A DNA stretch of 64,000 bases, taken from positions 1 to 64,000 of the forward strand of contig CAOKIU010000002.1 in NCBI GenBank assembly GCA_948468595.1. Reading direction: 5' to 3'. The notes below the pieces were generated by a model that saw nothing but the letters and a program-made list of their open reading frames with translations, was not told where the DNA came from and made no database searches. Each line of letters starts with the position of its first letter. Position 1 is the stretch's first letter. Below are positions 15,844 to 24,665 of this stretch, piece by piece. The DNA comes from an uncultured Christensenella sp. Its GTDB lineage: Bacteria > Bacillota > Clostridia > Christensenellales > UBA1750. Both the position numbers and the translations under genes were made by a program.

Positions 15844-18800
15844 TTACAGCCTCTCCATCTCCCGCAGCAGCTGCTCCACCGCGTCCACGGCCTTCTCCAT
15901 CAACACCTCGGTCTCGCCCTTTTCATCGAGCACCAGCGCCGTGCTGGTTCCCACCCGTTGCAGCGCCAGGCGCTGCTTTTTCATCCGCCCCAGCGCGGTG
16001 ACGAGCTTCCCCGCGTCCACCTTAGCATAGGGGGAAAAGCGCATTAGGATTCTCCCGCCGCGCATGAAGACCATCTCCACGCCCAGGCGCGCGCATAGCG
16101 ACTTGAGCAGCGCGATCCAAAGCAAGTGCTCCGCCTCCACGGGCACGTCGCCAAAGCGGTCAATGAGCTCATCCATGGCATCGCGCCAATCCTCGCGGTT
16201 CTCAATGGCCGCAATGCGCTTGTAGACCTCCATGCGCACCTGGTCGCCCTGCACAAACTCGATGGGCAAGTAGGCGTCCACGCGCAGCTCCACCTTGGTT
16301 TCGATTTCGGTATCCAAGCCCGCCTGGCCGCGCAGCTCCGCCACCGTCTCCTCCATCAATTTGCAGTAAAGGTCGTATCCCACGTCCGCAAGCTGGCCGT
16401 GTTGCTGGCTGCCCAGCAGATTGCCCGCCCCGCGGATCTCCAAGTCGCGCATGGCGATTTTAAATCCCGAGCCGAACTGCGTGAACTCGCGTATGGCCGA
16501 GAGGCGCTTTTCCGCGACCTCGGTGAGCACCTTGTTGGGCGGCACCGTGAGGTAGCAGTACGCCAGGCGGTTGGAGCGCCCCACGCGCCCCCGCAACTGG
16601 TAGAGCTGCGACAGGCCGAAGCGGTCCGCGTCGCAAACGATCATGGTGTTGGCCGCGGGCACGTCCAGGCCGGACTCGATGATGGTGGAGCAGACCAGCA
16701 CGTCAAACTTGCCCTCGTAGAAGTCGAGCATGACGTCCTCCAGGCTGTTCTCCCGCATCTGCCCATGGCCCACGGCCACGCGCGCCTCGGGCACCAGGCG
16801 GCAGATGTGCTCGTAAAACCGCTCGATGCTGCGCACGCGGTTGTAGAGGATGTAGACCTGCCCCTGGCGGGAAAGCTCGCGCAGGATGGCGTCCCTGAGC
16901 AGCGCGTCGGAGAGCTCCAGCACATAGGTCTGCACGGGGTACCTTTCCTCGGGCGGCGTCTCCAACAGGGACATGTCGCGGATGCCCACCATTGACATGT
17001 GCAGCGTGCGCGGAATGGGCGTGGCCGAAAGGGTGAGCACGTCCACGGTGTTCTTGAGCTGCTTGAGCTTTTCCTTATGCGCCACGCCAAAGCGCTGCTC
17101 CTCATCGACAATGACCAGCCCCAGGTCCTTAAACCGCACGTCCTTGCCCAGCAGGCGGTGCGTGCCGATGAGAATATCCACCTTCCCCTCCTTTAGCTGC
17201 TCCAACACCTGCTTTTGCTCCTGCGGCGTGCGGAACCGGGAGAGCATCTCAATGCGCACGGGGAAGTGCTTGAACCGCTTTTTCACCGATTGAAAGTGCT
17301 GTTGGGCGAGCACCGTGGTGGGCACCAGGAAGGCCACCTGCTTGGAGTCCATCACGGCCTTGAACGCCGCGCGCACCGCCACCTCGGTCTTTCCGTACCC
17401 CACGTCGCCGCAGAGCAGGCGGTCCATGGGGTAGGGTTTTTGCATGTCCTCCTTGATCTCTTGAATGCATTGGAGCTGGTCTGGCGTCTCCTCATAGGGG
17501 AAGTCGTCCTCAAAGTCCCGCTGCCAGGGCGTATCCTGGGAAAAAGCAAATCCGGGCGTCATCTGCCGGGCCGCATAGAGCTTGATCAGCTCGTCGGCCA
17601 TTTCGCGGATCTCGCTTTTGACGCGCGCCTTGCTGCGGCTCCACTCCGCGCCCCCCAGCTTGTTGAGCTTGGGGGTCTTGTTCTCCATGCCGATGTACTT
17701 TTGCACGCGGTCCAGTTGATCGGTGGGAACGTAGAGCGCGTCGCTGCCCTGGTATTGAATGTGCAGGTAGTCGCGCGTCTTGCCCTCCATGGTCATGCGC
17801 ACCGTTCCCGTATATACGCCCACGCCGTGACTCTCATGTACGACATAATCCCCAATTTTCAGGTCGGTAAAGGCCTGTATCTTCTGCCCCGCCTTGTGCC
17901 TGCGGCGCGCCGCGCGCTGCCGGGTGGTGCCAAACAAATCTGCGTCGCCCAAAAACACCGCCCCGGCCTGAGGCAGCTCGAATCCCCGCGTAAGGCCAAT
18001 GGGCAGCACCGCCATGCGCCCCGGGGAGAGCGCGCGCGGCTCCTCCTCAAACTGGACGGGCAGCCCCTTATCCCTCAGCGTCTCGGCCAGCCGCTCGCCG
18101 CGCGCCCGGCCGCCCGAGAGCAGCGCGACCGCCATTCCCTTATTGCGGTAGTCCTCCATCTGCTCCGCCAACAGCGCGTTCTGCCCCTGAAAATCCGGCG
18201 CCTGGCGCGTCTCCAAGTTGCACACGGCGGAGAGTTTCATCTCCCCAAGACCCACGGAGAGCAGGCCCAGAATCACGCTCTTGCGCTTGTGCAGGATGCG
18301 GGAGAAGTTGTCCCAGGTATCCATCAGCGCCTGTTGGCCGGGGAAGCCCTCCCCGCGCTCCAGCGCGCTCTCCAACTGCGCGGCAAACTCCAGCCCCATG
18401 TTGATCGCGCGCTCGCGCAGGCGCCCAATTTCGTCCAGGATCACAAGCTGCGGGTCGAAATAATCGCTAAAGTAGGTGGTTTTTTCATATAAATAGGGAA
18501 TGAAATTCTCCAGCGCCTCGGTGCGCCGGCCCTCCCTTAGGCTCTCTACGGTCTCGCGCCGCTTGGAGCCCGCCGCGCCCGTCACGGCAATCTCGCCGCC
18601 CTCCTCCTGGCTCAGCCAGGGGGCTTCCTTGTATTGCGCGCCGCCCTTGGGCGCGCCCCTTAGGCTCTCTAACTCCTTTTCCAGCAGCGCCGCCGCGCGC
18701 CGCATTTCCTGCCCGCCGGCCACGGCCTCGGTGGCGGGGTAGATTTCGCAGGGCCCGTCCACAGGGTTGGATCGCTGCGTCATCACGTCCAGCTCGCGCA

Positions 18801-19407
18801 CCGAGTCCACCTCGTCGTCAAAGAGCTCCACGCGGTAGGCCGAAAGCGCCTGCACGGGATAGACGTCCAGGATGCCGCCGCGCACCGCGAACTGTCCCCG
18901 TCCTTCCACCACGTCCTCGCGCGCATAGCCCGCGCGCGTCAGGCGCGCCGCGATATCGTCCAGATCCACCTGGTCCCCCGGCTCCAACCGGATGAGGGAG
19001 GCGCGAAAACCCTCCAACGGCATCAGCGGGGTGAGCAGCGCCTCCACCGGCGCGACGACCACTTGCGTTTCGCCGCCCAGCAGCTTGCCCAGAACGGAAA
19101 TGCGCTTGTGGATCAGCTCGCGGCTCTCGGCCGCCATGTGGTAGAGCGTCATTTCCCGGGCCGGGAAGTGCAGCGCCGTTACGCCCAGGCGCGTCAAGTC
19201 CTCCGCCATGCGCATGGCGGCCTGGTCGCCGGTGGTGACTACCAACGTGGTGTTGCCCTGGGAAAGCGCGCCGGCCACCACCGTCTTGGCCCCTTCCGCC
19301 AGCCCAAAGACCGCCACCGGTTTGCCCGCGGACTTGCCCAGGGCGCGCACCGCCTCCTGGTAGCCCTGTGTGCGAAGCAGCGGCTGCAAAAAAAGGTCAG
19401 AAATCAT
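15844..19407 (-). CDS. mfd: Transcription-repair coupling factor Mfd
   Basis: A 1187-residue ATP-dependent DNA translocase that removes RNA polymerase stalled at lesions and recruits UvrA. Visible in order: a UvrB-like N-terminal module, an RNA-polymerase interaction domain (DLKIGDYVVHESHGVGVYTG, about 500-570), then the translocase with Walker A GDVGYGKTEVA, DEEQ box VDEEQRFG, TLSATPIPRTLHMSMVGIRDM, and the C-terminal lobe with the QLRGRVGRS motif. The final part is the TRCF domain that binds UvrA. Length is normal. GGGAGGG lies just before the ATG. The gene is upstream of the HD hydrolase and downstream of a histidine phosphatase and pth in one orientation, as in many Firmicutes (pth-mfd linkage). 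Confidence 0.97.
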   Translation of the reverse strand: MISDLFLQPLLRTQGYQEAVRALGKSAGKPVAVFGLAEGAKTVVAGALSQGNTTLVVTTGDQAAMRMAEDLTRLGVTALHFPAREMTLYHMAAESRELIHKRISVLGKLLGGETQVVVAPVEALLTPLMPLEGFRASLIRLEPGDQVDLDDIAARLTRAGYAREDVVEGRGQFAVRGGILDVYPVQALSAYRVELFDDEVDSVRELDVMTQRSNPVDGPCEIYPATEAVAGGQEMRRAAALLEKELESLRGAPKGGAQYKEAPWLSQEEGGEIAVTGAAGSKRRETVESLREGRRTEALENFIPYLYEKTTYFSDYFDPQLVILDEIGRLRERAINMGLEFAAQLESALERGEGFPGQQALMDTWDNFSRILHKRKSVILGLLSVGLGEMKLSAVCNLETRQAPDFQGQNALLAEQMEDYRNKGMAVALLSGGRARGERLAETLRDKGLPVQFEEEPRALSPGRMAVLPIGLTRGFELPQAGAVFLGDADLFGTTRQRAARRRHKAGQKIQAFTDLKIGDYVVHESHGVGVYTGTVRMTMEGKTRDYLHIQYQGSDALYVPTDQLDRVQKYIGMENKTPKLNKLGGAEWSRSKARVKSEIREMADELIKLYAARQMTPGFAFSQDTPWQRDFEDDFPYEETPDQLQCIQEIKEDMQKPYPMDRLLCGDVGYGKTEVAVRAAFKAVMDSKQVAFLVPTTVLAQQHFQSVKKRFKHFPVRIEMLSRFRTPQEQKQVLEQLKEGKVDILIGTHRLLGKDVRFKDLGLVIVDEEQRFGVAHKEKLKQLKNTVDVLTLSATPIPRTLHMSMVGIRDMSLLETPPEERYPVQTYVLELSDALLRDAILRELSRQGQVYILYNRVRSIERFYEHICRLVPEARVAVGHGQMRENSLEDVMLDFYEGKFDVLVCSTIIESGLDVPAANTMIVCDADRFGLSQLYQLRGRVGRSNRLAYCYLTVPPNKVLTEVAEKRLSAIREFTQFGSGFKIAMRDLEIRGAGNLLGSQQHGQLADVGYDLYCKLMEETVAELRGQAGLDTEIETKVELRVDAYLPIEFVQGDQVRMEVYKRIAAIENREDWRDAMDELIDRFGDVPVEAEHLLWIALLKSLCARLGVEMVFMRGGRILMRFSPYAKVDAGKLVTALGRMKKQRLALQRVGTSTALVLDEKGETEVLMEKAVDAVEQLLREMERL

Positions 19408-19464
19408 ATTGCCCTCCCAAGCGCCTTGGGGAGCGCCCGCCCGGCGTCTCCAAAGGCCGCGTCC

Positions 19465-19995
19465 CTACAATTCGTATTCCTCCAGGCAGCAATTCTGCGC
19501 GGAGTAACGCACGAACTGCTCGTTGGTCATGTCCTCAAAATACGTGCGGACAAGGCGCATCACGCCGCCGTGGCAGAGCAGCAGCACGCCGCGCTCCGCT
19601 CCCCGCGCCTTGATTTCGTCCAGGAGCGCGTAGACGCGGTGCGCTACCTGCATCATGGACTCCCCGCCCGGATAGCGGTAGGCAAACTGCCCTTTGGCGC
19701 GCAAAAAGCCCTCGTCCAGCCGGCTCAAGCCCTCAAACGCGCCGTAGTCCTGCTCGATGAGCCTCTCCTCCACCCAGAGCGGCGCGCCCGCCGCCTCCGC
19801 CACGATGGCCGCCGTGCGCCGCGCCCGCATCAGCGGGGAGGTTAGGACCGCCCCAATCCCCTTAGGCGCGACAAGGCGCGCGAGTTCGCGCGCCTGCCTT
19901 TCTCCCTCCGGCGTCAGGTCCAGATCCGTCCGGCCTAAGATTTTGCCCTGTGCGTTCCAGGCGGTCTGCCCATGCCTGGCCACGTATAGCTTCAC
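19465..19995 (-). CDS. Histidine phosphatase family protein (phosphoglycerate mutase-like)
   Basis: A 176-residue branch-1 histidine phosphatase. The catalytic loop is YVARHGQTAWN (His8), the second catalytic His is in LLLCHGGVMRL, and the arginine of LTSPLMRARRTA and the Glu of LIEQDYGAFEG are also conserved. This family hydrolyses phosphate esters via a phospho-His; members include cobalamin (CobC) and phosphoserine or broad-specificity phosphatases, and the substrate is not assignable here. Its GTG start is supported by GGAGGGATGAACGG. It sits between pth and mfd, 21 bases after pth, which points to co-transcription. Confidence 0.88.
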   Translation of the reverse strand: MKLYVARHGQTAWNAQGKILGRTDLDLTPEGERQARELARLVAPKGIGAVLTSPLMRARRTAAIVAEAAGAPLWVEERLIEQDYGAFEGLSRLDEGFLRAKGQFAYRYPGGESMMQVAHRVYALLDEIKARGAERGVLLLCHGGVMRLVRTYFEDMTNEQFVRYSAQNCCLEEYEL

Positions 19996-20016
19996 CCGTT
20001 CATCCCTCCGGTCCGC

Positions 20017-20580
20017 TTAACCATTGTGCTTTGCCATGGCCCGATCCACGCCGTTGCGCACGATCTCCTCCACCGCGTCCGCCGCGCGCAGAAATGCCTG
20101 GAACATCGTCTCACGGTCGCCGGCGGGGTATCTCCCCAGCACGTAGTCCGCCAGCTCGTACCCCGGATGCTCCGGCCGGCCGATGCCCACGCGCACGCGG
20201 GGAAAGTCCATCGTACCGGTGAGCGAGACGATGGAGCGCATGCCGTTGTGCGTGCCCGCGCTGCCGGAGGCCCGCACCCGCAGCCGCCCCTTGTCAAGGT
20301 CTATGTCGTCATAGACCACAATCAGGCGCTTGGAATCGATCTTGTACCAGTTCATCAGCTGCACAACCGCCTCGCCCGATAGGTTCATATAGGTCTGCGG
20401 CGCGGCCAGAACCACCTTTTCGCCCCCCACGGCGCCTTCGCCCACCAGGGACTTGCAGCGCGCCTTGTTAATGGGGATGCGCAGCTTTTCCGAAAGCACG
20501 CTCAGCACGTCAAAGCCGACGTTGTGCCGCGTGTGCTCGTATTTTTTATCTGGATTGCCCAGGCCCACGATGACAAACAT
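20017..20580 (-). CDS. pth: Peptidyl-tRNA hydrolase
   Basis: A 187-residue enzyme that cleaves the ester of peptidyl-tRNAs released from stalled ribosomes. The family signatures are visible: IVGLGNPDKKYEHTRHNVGFDVL at the start (Asn10 and His20 positions), PQTYMNLSGEAV (Asn), VYDDIDLDKGRLRVRASGSAGTHNG (Asp and Asn). An open frame continues to 20625, but ATG 20580 has GGGAGGAACT upstream and gives the usual length. The gene follows glmU on the same strand, a common Firmicutes order (glmU-(prs)-pth-mfd); prs is absent here. Confidence 0.96.
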   Translation of the reverse strand: MFVIVGLGNPDKKYEHTRHNVGFDVLSVLSEKLRIPINKARCKSLVGEGAVGGEKVVLAAPQTYMNLSGEAVVQLMNWYKIDSKRLIVVYDDIDLDKGRLRVRASGSAGTHNGMRSIVSLTGTMDFPRVRVGIGRPEHPGYELADYVLGRYPAGDRETMFQAFLRAADAVEEIVRNGVDRAMAKHNG

Positions 20581-20653
20581 AGTTCCTCCCCGCCGCGATT
20601 CGTCAGTGCGGCTTCCCTTCGTCATGCGCTCCGGCCGGCGTGCGCGCGCCGGA

Positions 20654-22030
20654 TCAGAGCTTGCCCTCCGCCTTACGCGCGTCCACCCAGCCGTTTAGGT
20701 TGGCCTGACGGCTGCGCGCGATGGCCAGCGCACCGGCGGGCACGTCCTTGGTGATGGTGGAACCCGCGGCGATATACGCCCCCGCCTCCACGACAACGGG
20801 CGAGACAAGATTGACGTTGCAGCCGATGAAGGCGCCGTCGCCCACGCTGGAGCGGTACTTGCGCTTGCCGTCGTAGTTGGAGAACACCACGCCGCACCCC
20901 AGGTTGATGCCCTCGCCCAGGTCCGCATCGCCCACATATGTCAGGTGCGAAACCTTGGTGCCGTTGCCAATGACGCTGTTTTTAATCTCCACAAAGTCGC
21001 CGATGCGGCAATGGTCGCCCACCTCGGCCTTGGGCCGCAAATAGGCGTTGGGGCCGACGGTGGTGAAGCTGCCCACGCGGCAATCCAGCAGTACGGAGGA
21101 TTCCACCGTGGTGCCATCGCCCACGCGCGCGTTGTTCATCCGGCAGCCCGGGTAGATGGTGCAGTCCTCCCCGATGACCGTTTCCCCCATCAGCGTGCAG
21201 CCGGGGTATACGGTGGTGTCCCGGCCGATGGTCACGGTGTCGTCAACGTAGGTCGCCTCCGGATCGATCATCGTCACGCCGGCGCGCATCAGGCGCTCGT
21301 TGATCCTACGGCGCATGACGCGCTGCGCCTTGGCCAGCTGCACCTTGTCGTTGACGCCCATGCAGCTCTCCATAGAGATCTCCACCGGCACGACGCGCTC
21401 CCCATCGCCGCGCAGAATGCTCACCGCGTCCGTCAAATAGTATTCCTTCTGGCTGTTGTCGTTTTTAAGCCGCGGCAAAGCCTCCAGCAGCTTTTCCACG
21501 CGGAAGCAGTAGATCGCGGCGTTGACCTCCTTTACGGCCCTCTGCGCCTGGTCGCAGTCCCGTTCCTCCACGATGGCCAGCACCGCGCCCGTCCCGTCGC
21601 GCAGCACGCGGCCGTAGCCGGTGGGGTCCTCAGCCCGCGCGGTGAGCATCGCGCAGGCCGCGCCTTCCTCCACCGCCGCGCCCAGCTTTAGCAGGTCCTT
21701 TCCTTCCAGCAGCGGCATGTCGCCGGCAAGGACGTATACCAAGCCCTTGCGGCCCGCCAGGTGCTCCCGCGCGCTCATCACCGCATGCCCCGTGCCCCAG
21801 CCGGTAGAGGGGTCCTGCACGGCAAAAACCGCCCGGCCGGCCAGGTGTTCCCGCACGCTGTCGGCCGCGTGGCCCACCACCACGACCGGCTTTTCCACGC
21901 CCACCTCGCTCACCGCGCGCAGAGGGTACTCCACCATCGCCCTGCCGCAGAGGGGGTGAAGCACCTTATGCAACTTTGACTTCATGCGCGTGCCCTCGCC
22001 CGCCGCGAGGATGATCGCCGTTTGCTCCAT
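20654..22030 (-). CDS. glmU: Bifunctional UDP-GlcNAc pyrophosphorylase/GlcN-1-P acetyltransferase
   Basis: A 458-residue enzyme making UDP-N-acetylglucosamine for the cell wall in two steps. The N-terminal nucleotidyltransferase shows AAGEGTRMKSKLHKVLHPL and LVYVLAGDMPLL. Residues about 250-440 form the left-handed beta-helix of hexapeptide repeats (for example VIGEDCTIYPGCRMNN), with the acetyltransferase site near KNSVIGNGTKVSHLTYVGDA and EGINLGCGVVFSNYDGKRK. The ATG at 22030 follows AAGGAGG by 9 bases; an open frame continues to 22099 without support. It is upstream of pth. A terminator ends purR before it, so glmU probably has its own promoter in the 22031-22129 interval. Confidence 0.97.
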   Translation of the reverse strand: MEQTAIILAAGEGTRMKSKLHKVLHPLCGRAMVEYPLRAVSEVGVEKPVVVVGHAADSVREHLAGRAVFAVQDPSTGWGTGHAVMSAREHLAGRKGLVYVLAGDMPLLEGKDLLKLGAAVEEGAACAMLTARAEDPTGYGRVLRDGTGAVLAIVEERDCDQAQRAVKEVNAAIYCFRVEKLLEALPRLKNDNSQKEYYLTDAVSILRGDGERVVPVEISMESCMGVNDKVQLAKAQRVMRRRINERLMRAGVTMIDPEATYVDDTVTIGRDTTVYPGCTLMGETVIGEDCTIYPGCRMNNARVGDGTTVESSVLLDCRVGSFTTVGPNAYLRPKAEVGDHCRIGDFVEIKNSVIGNGTKVSHLTYVGDADLGEGINLGCGVVFSNYDGKRKYRSSVGDGAFIGCNVNLVSPVVVEAGAYIAAGSTITKDVPAGALAIARSRQANLNGWVDARKAEGKL

Positions 22031-22129
22031 TTGCCGACGCCTCCTTACAAGTTCCAGAATTTGCTTCCTTATTTTATCAGCATTCTCCCGCGTTTGCAAG
22101 ATCGGTTAAAAAACGCGCTCCAAGCGCAG

Positions 22130-22168
22130 CAATCCCCCGGCGGGCTGCGTTTTTCCGCCGGGGGATTG
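22130..22168 (-). terminator. Terminator of purR
   Basis: A 14-bp stem CAATCCCCCGGCGG/CCGCCGGGGGATTG with an 11-base loop, followed on the - strand by a GC-rich stretch and TTTTTT at about 22107-22112. Located 19 bases after the purR stop. Confidence 0.85.
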
Positions 22169-22186
22169 GGCCTTGGGGGCCGCTGT

Positions 22187-23014
22187 TTAGGTCTCCAGCA
22201 GCCAGGCGGCCGGGTGAACAATGGCGCCCTGGTGCGCGTCAATGGCGTCGGACACCACAAAGAGCGAGCGGATGTCCTCGTAGATGCGCGGCGCGCCCTC
22301 CTTGCGGCGCTCCACCATCACGCCCACACCCACGCACGTGACGTCGAACTCCTGCATCAGCTCCACCATGCCGCGCACGGTTCCTCCATCCTTGGTAAAA
22401 TCGTCCACAATCAGCGCCTTCTGGCCGGATTTTACCGCGCGCTTGGCCAGGGACATGGTCTTCATCTCCCCGCCCGCGCCGGAGATGTAGTTAATCGTCA
22501 CCACCGACCCTTCAAACGCCTTGTGATCGCGCCTTGCAATCACCAGCGGCACGCCCAGCGCCCGCGCCACCATCAGCGCAAAGGGGATGCCCTTGGTCTC
22601 CACCGTCAGCACAAAGTCCGGCGACGCGGCATAGTATGGCGTGGCCATGATGGCGCCCAGCACCTCCAGCGTATCGGGCTGGGAGAGGATGTCCTGGATG
22701 TAGAGAAAGTTGCCCGGCAGCACGCGGCCAGGGTCGGACAGCTGCCCGCACAGGCCGTATAAATAGTCCAGCGCGCCCTTGTGGGTCATCTTGGGCAGGA
22801 ACTTCACCCCGCCGGCCGCGCCCGTCACGGTCTCAATTTCGCCCAAGCCAAATTGGCGATACACCTGGCGCAGCAGCTCAATATCCTCGCTGATGGTGGA
22901 TTTGGCCGCGTCAAACATGCCGCAAAAATGGCTCAATGTAAAAATATGGTTGGGCGACGCGGTCAGTATCCGCGACATTGCGCCGATGCGTTCGTTTCTC
23001 TTGATCTTATCCAT
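22187..23014 (-). CDS. purR: Pur operon repressor
   Basis: A 275-residue repressor of the Bacillus PurR type: an N-terminal winged helix (residues about 1-75, FTLSHFCGMFDAAKSTISEDI) fused to a phosphoribosyltransferase-like domain with the PRPP loop ALIVDDFTKDGGTVRGM near residue 205. In Firmicutes PurR binds PurBoxes when PRPP is low and represses purine synthesis genes. The GGAGG site precedes the ATG. It is divergent from murC and has a consensus promoter with a PurBox-like palindrome at the start site, suggesting autoregulation. In B. subtilis purR neighbours yabJ, spoVG and glmU; here glmU is also next, which supports the assignment. Confidence 0.96.
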   Translation of the reverse strand: MDKIKRNERIGAMSRILTASPNHIFTLSHFCGMFDAAKSTISEDIELLRQVYRQFGLGEIETVTGAAGGVKFLPKMTHKGALDYLYGLCGQLSDPGRVLPGNFLYIQDILSQPDTLEVLGAIMATPYYAASPDFVLTVETKGIPFALMVARALGVPLVIARRDHKAFEGSVVTINYISGAGGEMKTMSLAKRAVKSGQKALIVDDFTKDGGTVRGMVELMQEFDVTCVGVGVMVERRKEGAPRIYEDIRSLFVVSDAIDAHQGAIVHPAAWLLET

Positions 23015-23034
23015 GGCTTCCTCCGCTATACCCG

Positions 23035-23049
23035 AATGTTCGGAACATT
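23035..23049 (-). promoter_or_regulatory. PurBox-like operator in front of purR
   Basis: The near-perfect palindrome AATGTTCGGAACATT, whose complement contains CCGAACATT as in the PurBox core CCGAAC, lies just downstream of the purR -10 box. This position fits autorepression. The AWWW flank of the consensus is only partly matched. Confidence 0.55.
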
Positions 23050-23056
23050 AGGTATT

Positions 23057-23086
23057 ATTATATACGCCATTTCCCCCAAATTGCAA
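23057..23086 (-). promoter_or_regulatory. Promoter for purR
   Basis: On the - strand TTGCAA (23081-23086), an 18-base spacer and TATAAT (23057-23062). Confidence 0.7.
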
Positions 23087-23132
23087 GGGTTTTACAGAAT
23101 TTTCATTCAGATTTACAGAAAGATGCGCTCAT

Positions 23133-23161
23133 TTGTATTTTGCCGGGCAATACGATATAAT
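23133..23161 (+). promoter_or_regulatory. Promoter for murC
   Basis: TTGTAT (23133-23138), a 17-base spacer and TATAAT (23156-23161), 39 bases before the murC start. Confidence 0.7.
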
Positions 23162-23200
23162 ATATGGAAATGATTCTTGAGTAAGGATGGGTGTAGGGCG

Positions 23201-24586
23201 ATGCAGAACGTGCGCTTGATCGACTATAAGGGCAAACAGATTCACTTCATCGGCATCGGCGGCAGCTCCATGTCCGGTCTGGCGGAGCTTTTGGCGGGCC
23301 GGGGCTATCGGGTGCGGGGCGACGACCGCGTCGCCAGCCATTCCACGGAAAAGCTCGTGCGCGAGGGGATTTCCGTTGTGATCGGCCACGACGCGCAAAA
23401 CGTCCATGGGGCGGACCTTGTGGTCTATACCGCCGCCATTGCCGAGGACAACGTGGAGCGCCTGGAGTGCGTGCGCCTGGGCATCCCGCAGATGGAGCGC
23501 GCCGAGCTGCTGGGCCAGCTCGCGGATGAATACGCCCGTTCCATCGCCGTGTGCGGCACGCATGGCAAAACCACCACCACCGCCATGCTCTCCACCGTGC
23601 TGCTCCACGCGCGCCAGGACCCCACCATCCACATCGGCGGCGAAATGGACTTAATCGGCGGCAGCGTGCATTCCGGCGCGGGCGATACCTTCCTTACCGA
23701 GGCCTGCGAGTTTAAGGCCAGCTTTCTCACCCTGCATCCGACGCTGGCGCTGGTGCTCAACATCGATGCCGATCATCTGGACTTCTATCGTGATCTTGCG
23801 CACATTGAGGAGACCTTCCAAAAGTTCCTCTCGCAAATCACCCCGGGCGGCACAGCGGTGCTTTGCGGGGACAACGCGCGCGCCAAGGCGATGAAGGAGC
23901 GCATCGCGGCGCATTGCGTCACCTACGGCCTGGACGACGCCCAAAGCGATTACACGGCCGCGGACCTTTGCCATGACGACGCGCTGTGCTATTCCTTTAC
24001 GCCCTTGGAGCATGGTCAGCCGCTTGCGCGCGTGACGCTGCGCGTGCCGGGGCGGCACAACGCGCTCAACGCCCTGGGCGTTGTGGCCACGGCGCGCCAG
24101 CTTGGTCTTGCCGGCGAGGAGATCTCCGCTGGTCTATCCGCCTTTGCCGGCGCGCACCGCCGCTTTGAGCTGACGGGGACGGTGTGCGGCGTGAAGCTCT
24201 ACCACGACTACGGCCACAATCCCGCTGAGTTCCGCTCGGTCATCCCCTTGGCTGACGCCGTTGCCGGCGCGCACCATCTCTTTGTGGTGTGCCAGCCGCA
24301 TACCTATTCGCGCACCAAGCTGCTCTTTGAGGAGTACATGACCTGTTTTTCGGGTGCGGATACCGTGCTCATCACCGATATTTACGCCGCGCGCGAAAAG
24401 GACCCGGGCGACATCCACGCGACCATGCTGGTGGATGCCCTCCGAGCGCGCGGAGTGCCGGTCGTCTATACCCCTGGCTTTGACGACTGCGAGACTTATT
24501 TGCGCGCGCATTGGCAGGCCGGGGACGTGGTCATCACCCTGGGCTGCGGCAACATCAACCTCTTAAACGAACAGATCAACCGATAA
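23201..24586 (+). CDS. murC: UDP-N-acetylmuramate--L-alanine ligase
   Basis: A 461-residue cytoplasmic ATP-dependent ligase that adds L-Ala to UDP-MurNAc. The N-terminal Rossmann loop is FIGIGGSSMSGLAELL, the ATP loop is AVCGTHGKTTTTAML, the central domain has LVLNIDADHLDFY, and the C-terminal domain has YHDYGHNPAEFRSVI. The string HDYGHNP is typical of MurC/Mpl-type ligases. Length is normal. ATG 23201 is preceded by GTAGGG at close spacing, so an internal ribosome site is somewhat weak; an in-frame TTG/ATG option upstream at 23177 is less likely. It is divergent from purR and stands alone, away from other mur genes. Confidence 0.93.
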   Translation: MQNVRLIDYKGKQIHFIGIGGSSMSGLAELLAGRGYRVRGDDRVASHSTEKLVREGISVVIGHDAQNVHGADLVVYTAAIAEDNVERLECVRLGIPQMERAELLGQLADEYARSIAVCGTHGKTTTTAMLSTVLLHARQDPTIHIGGEMDLIGGSVHSGAGDTFLTEACEFKASFLTLHPTLALVLNIDADHLDFYRDLAHIEETFQKFLSQITPGGTAVLCGDNARAKAMKERIAAHCVTYGLDDAQSDYTAADLCHDDALCYSFTPLEHGQPLARVTLRVPGRHNALNALGVVATARQLGLAGEEISAGLSAFAGAHRRFELTGTVCGVKLYHDYGHNPAEFRSVIPLADAVAGAHHLFVVCQPHTYSRTKLLFEEYMTCFSGADTVLITDIYAAREKDPGDIHATMLVDALRARGVPVVYTPGFDDCETYLRAHWQAGDVVITLGCGNINLLNEQINR

Positions 24587-24603
24587 AACGCCTCGCGCTT
24601 CCC

Positions 24604-24654
24604 GCAAACAAACCGCGCACGCTTTGTCCGACAAAGCGTGCGCGGTTTGTTTGC
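24604..24654. terminator. Bidirectional terminator between murC and the aminotransferase
   Basis: A 22-bp almost perfect stem from GCAAACAAACCGCGCACGC to its complement around TTGTCCGACAA. It ends in TTTGTTTGCC on one side and the mirror on the other, so it can stop both converging transcripts. Confidence 0.92.
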
Positions 24655-24665
24655 CTTAGGGGTCC

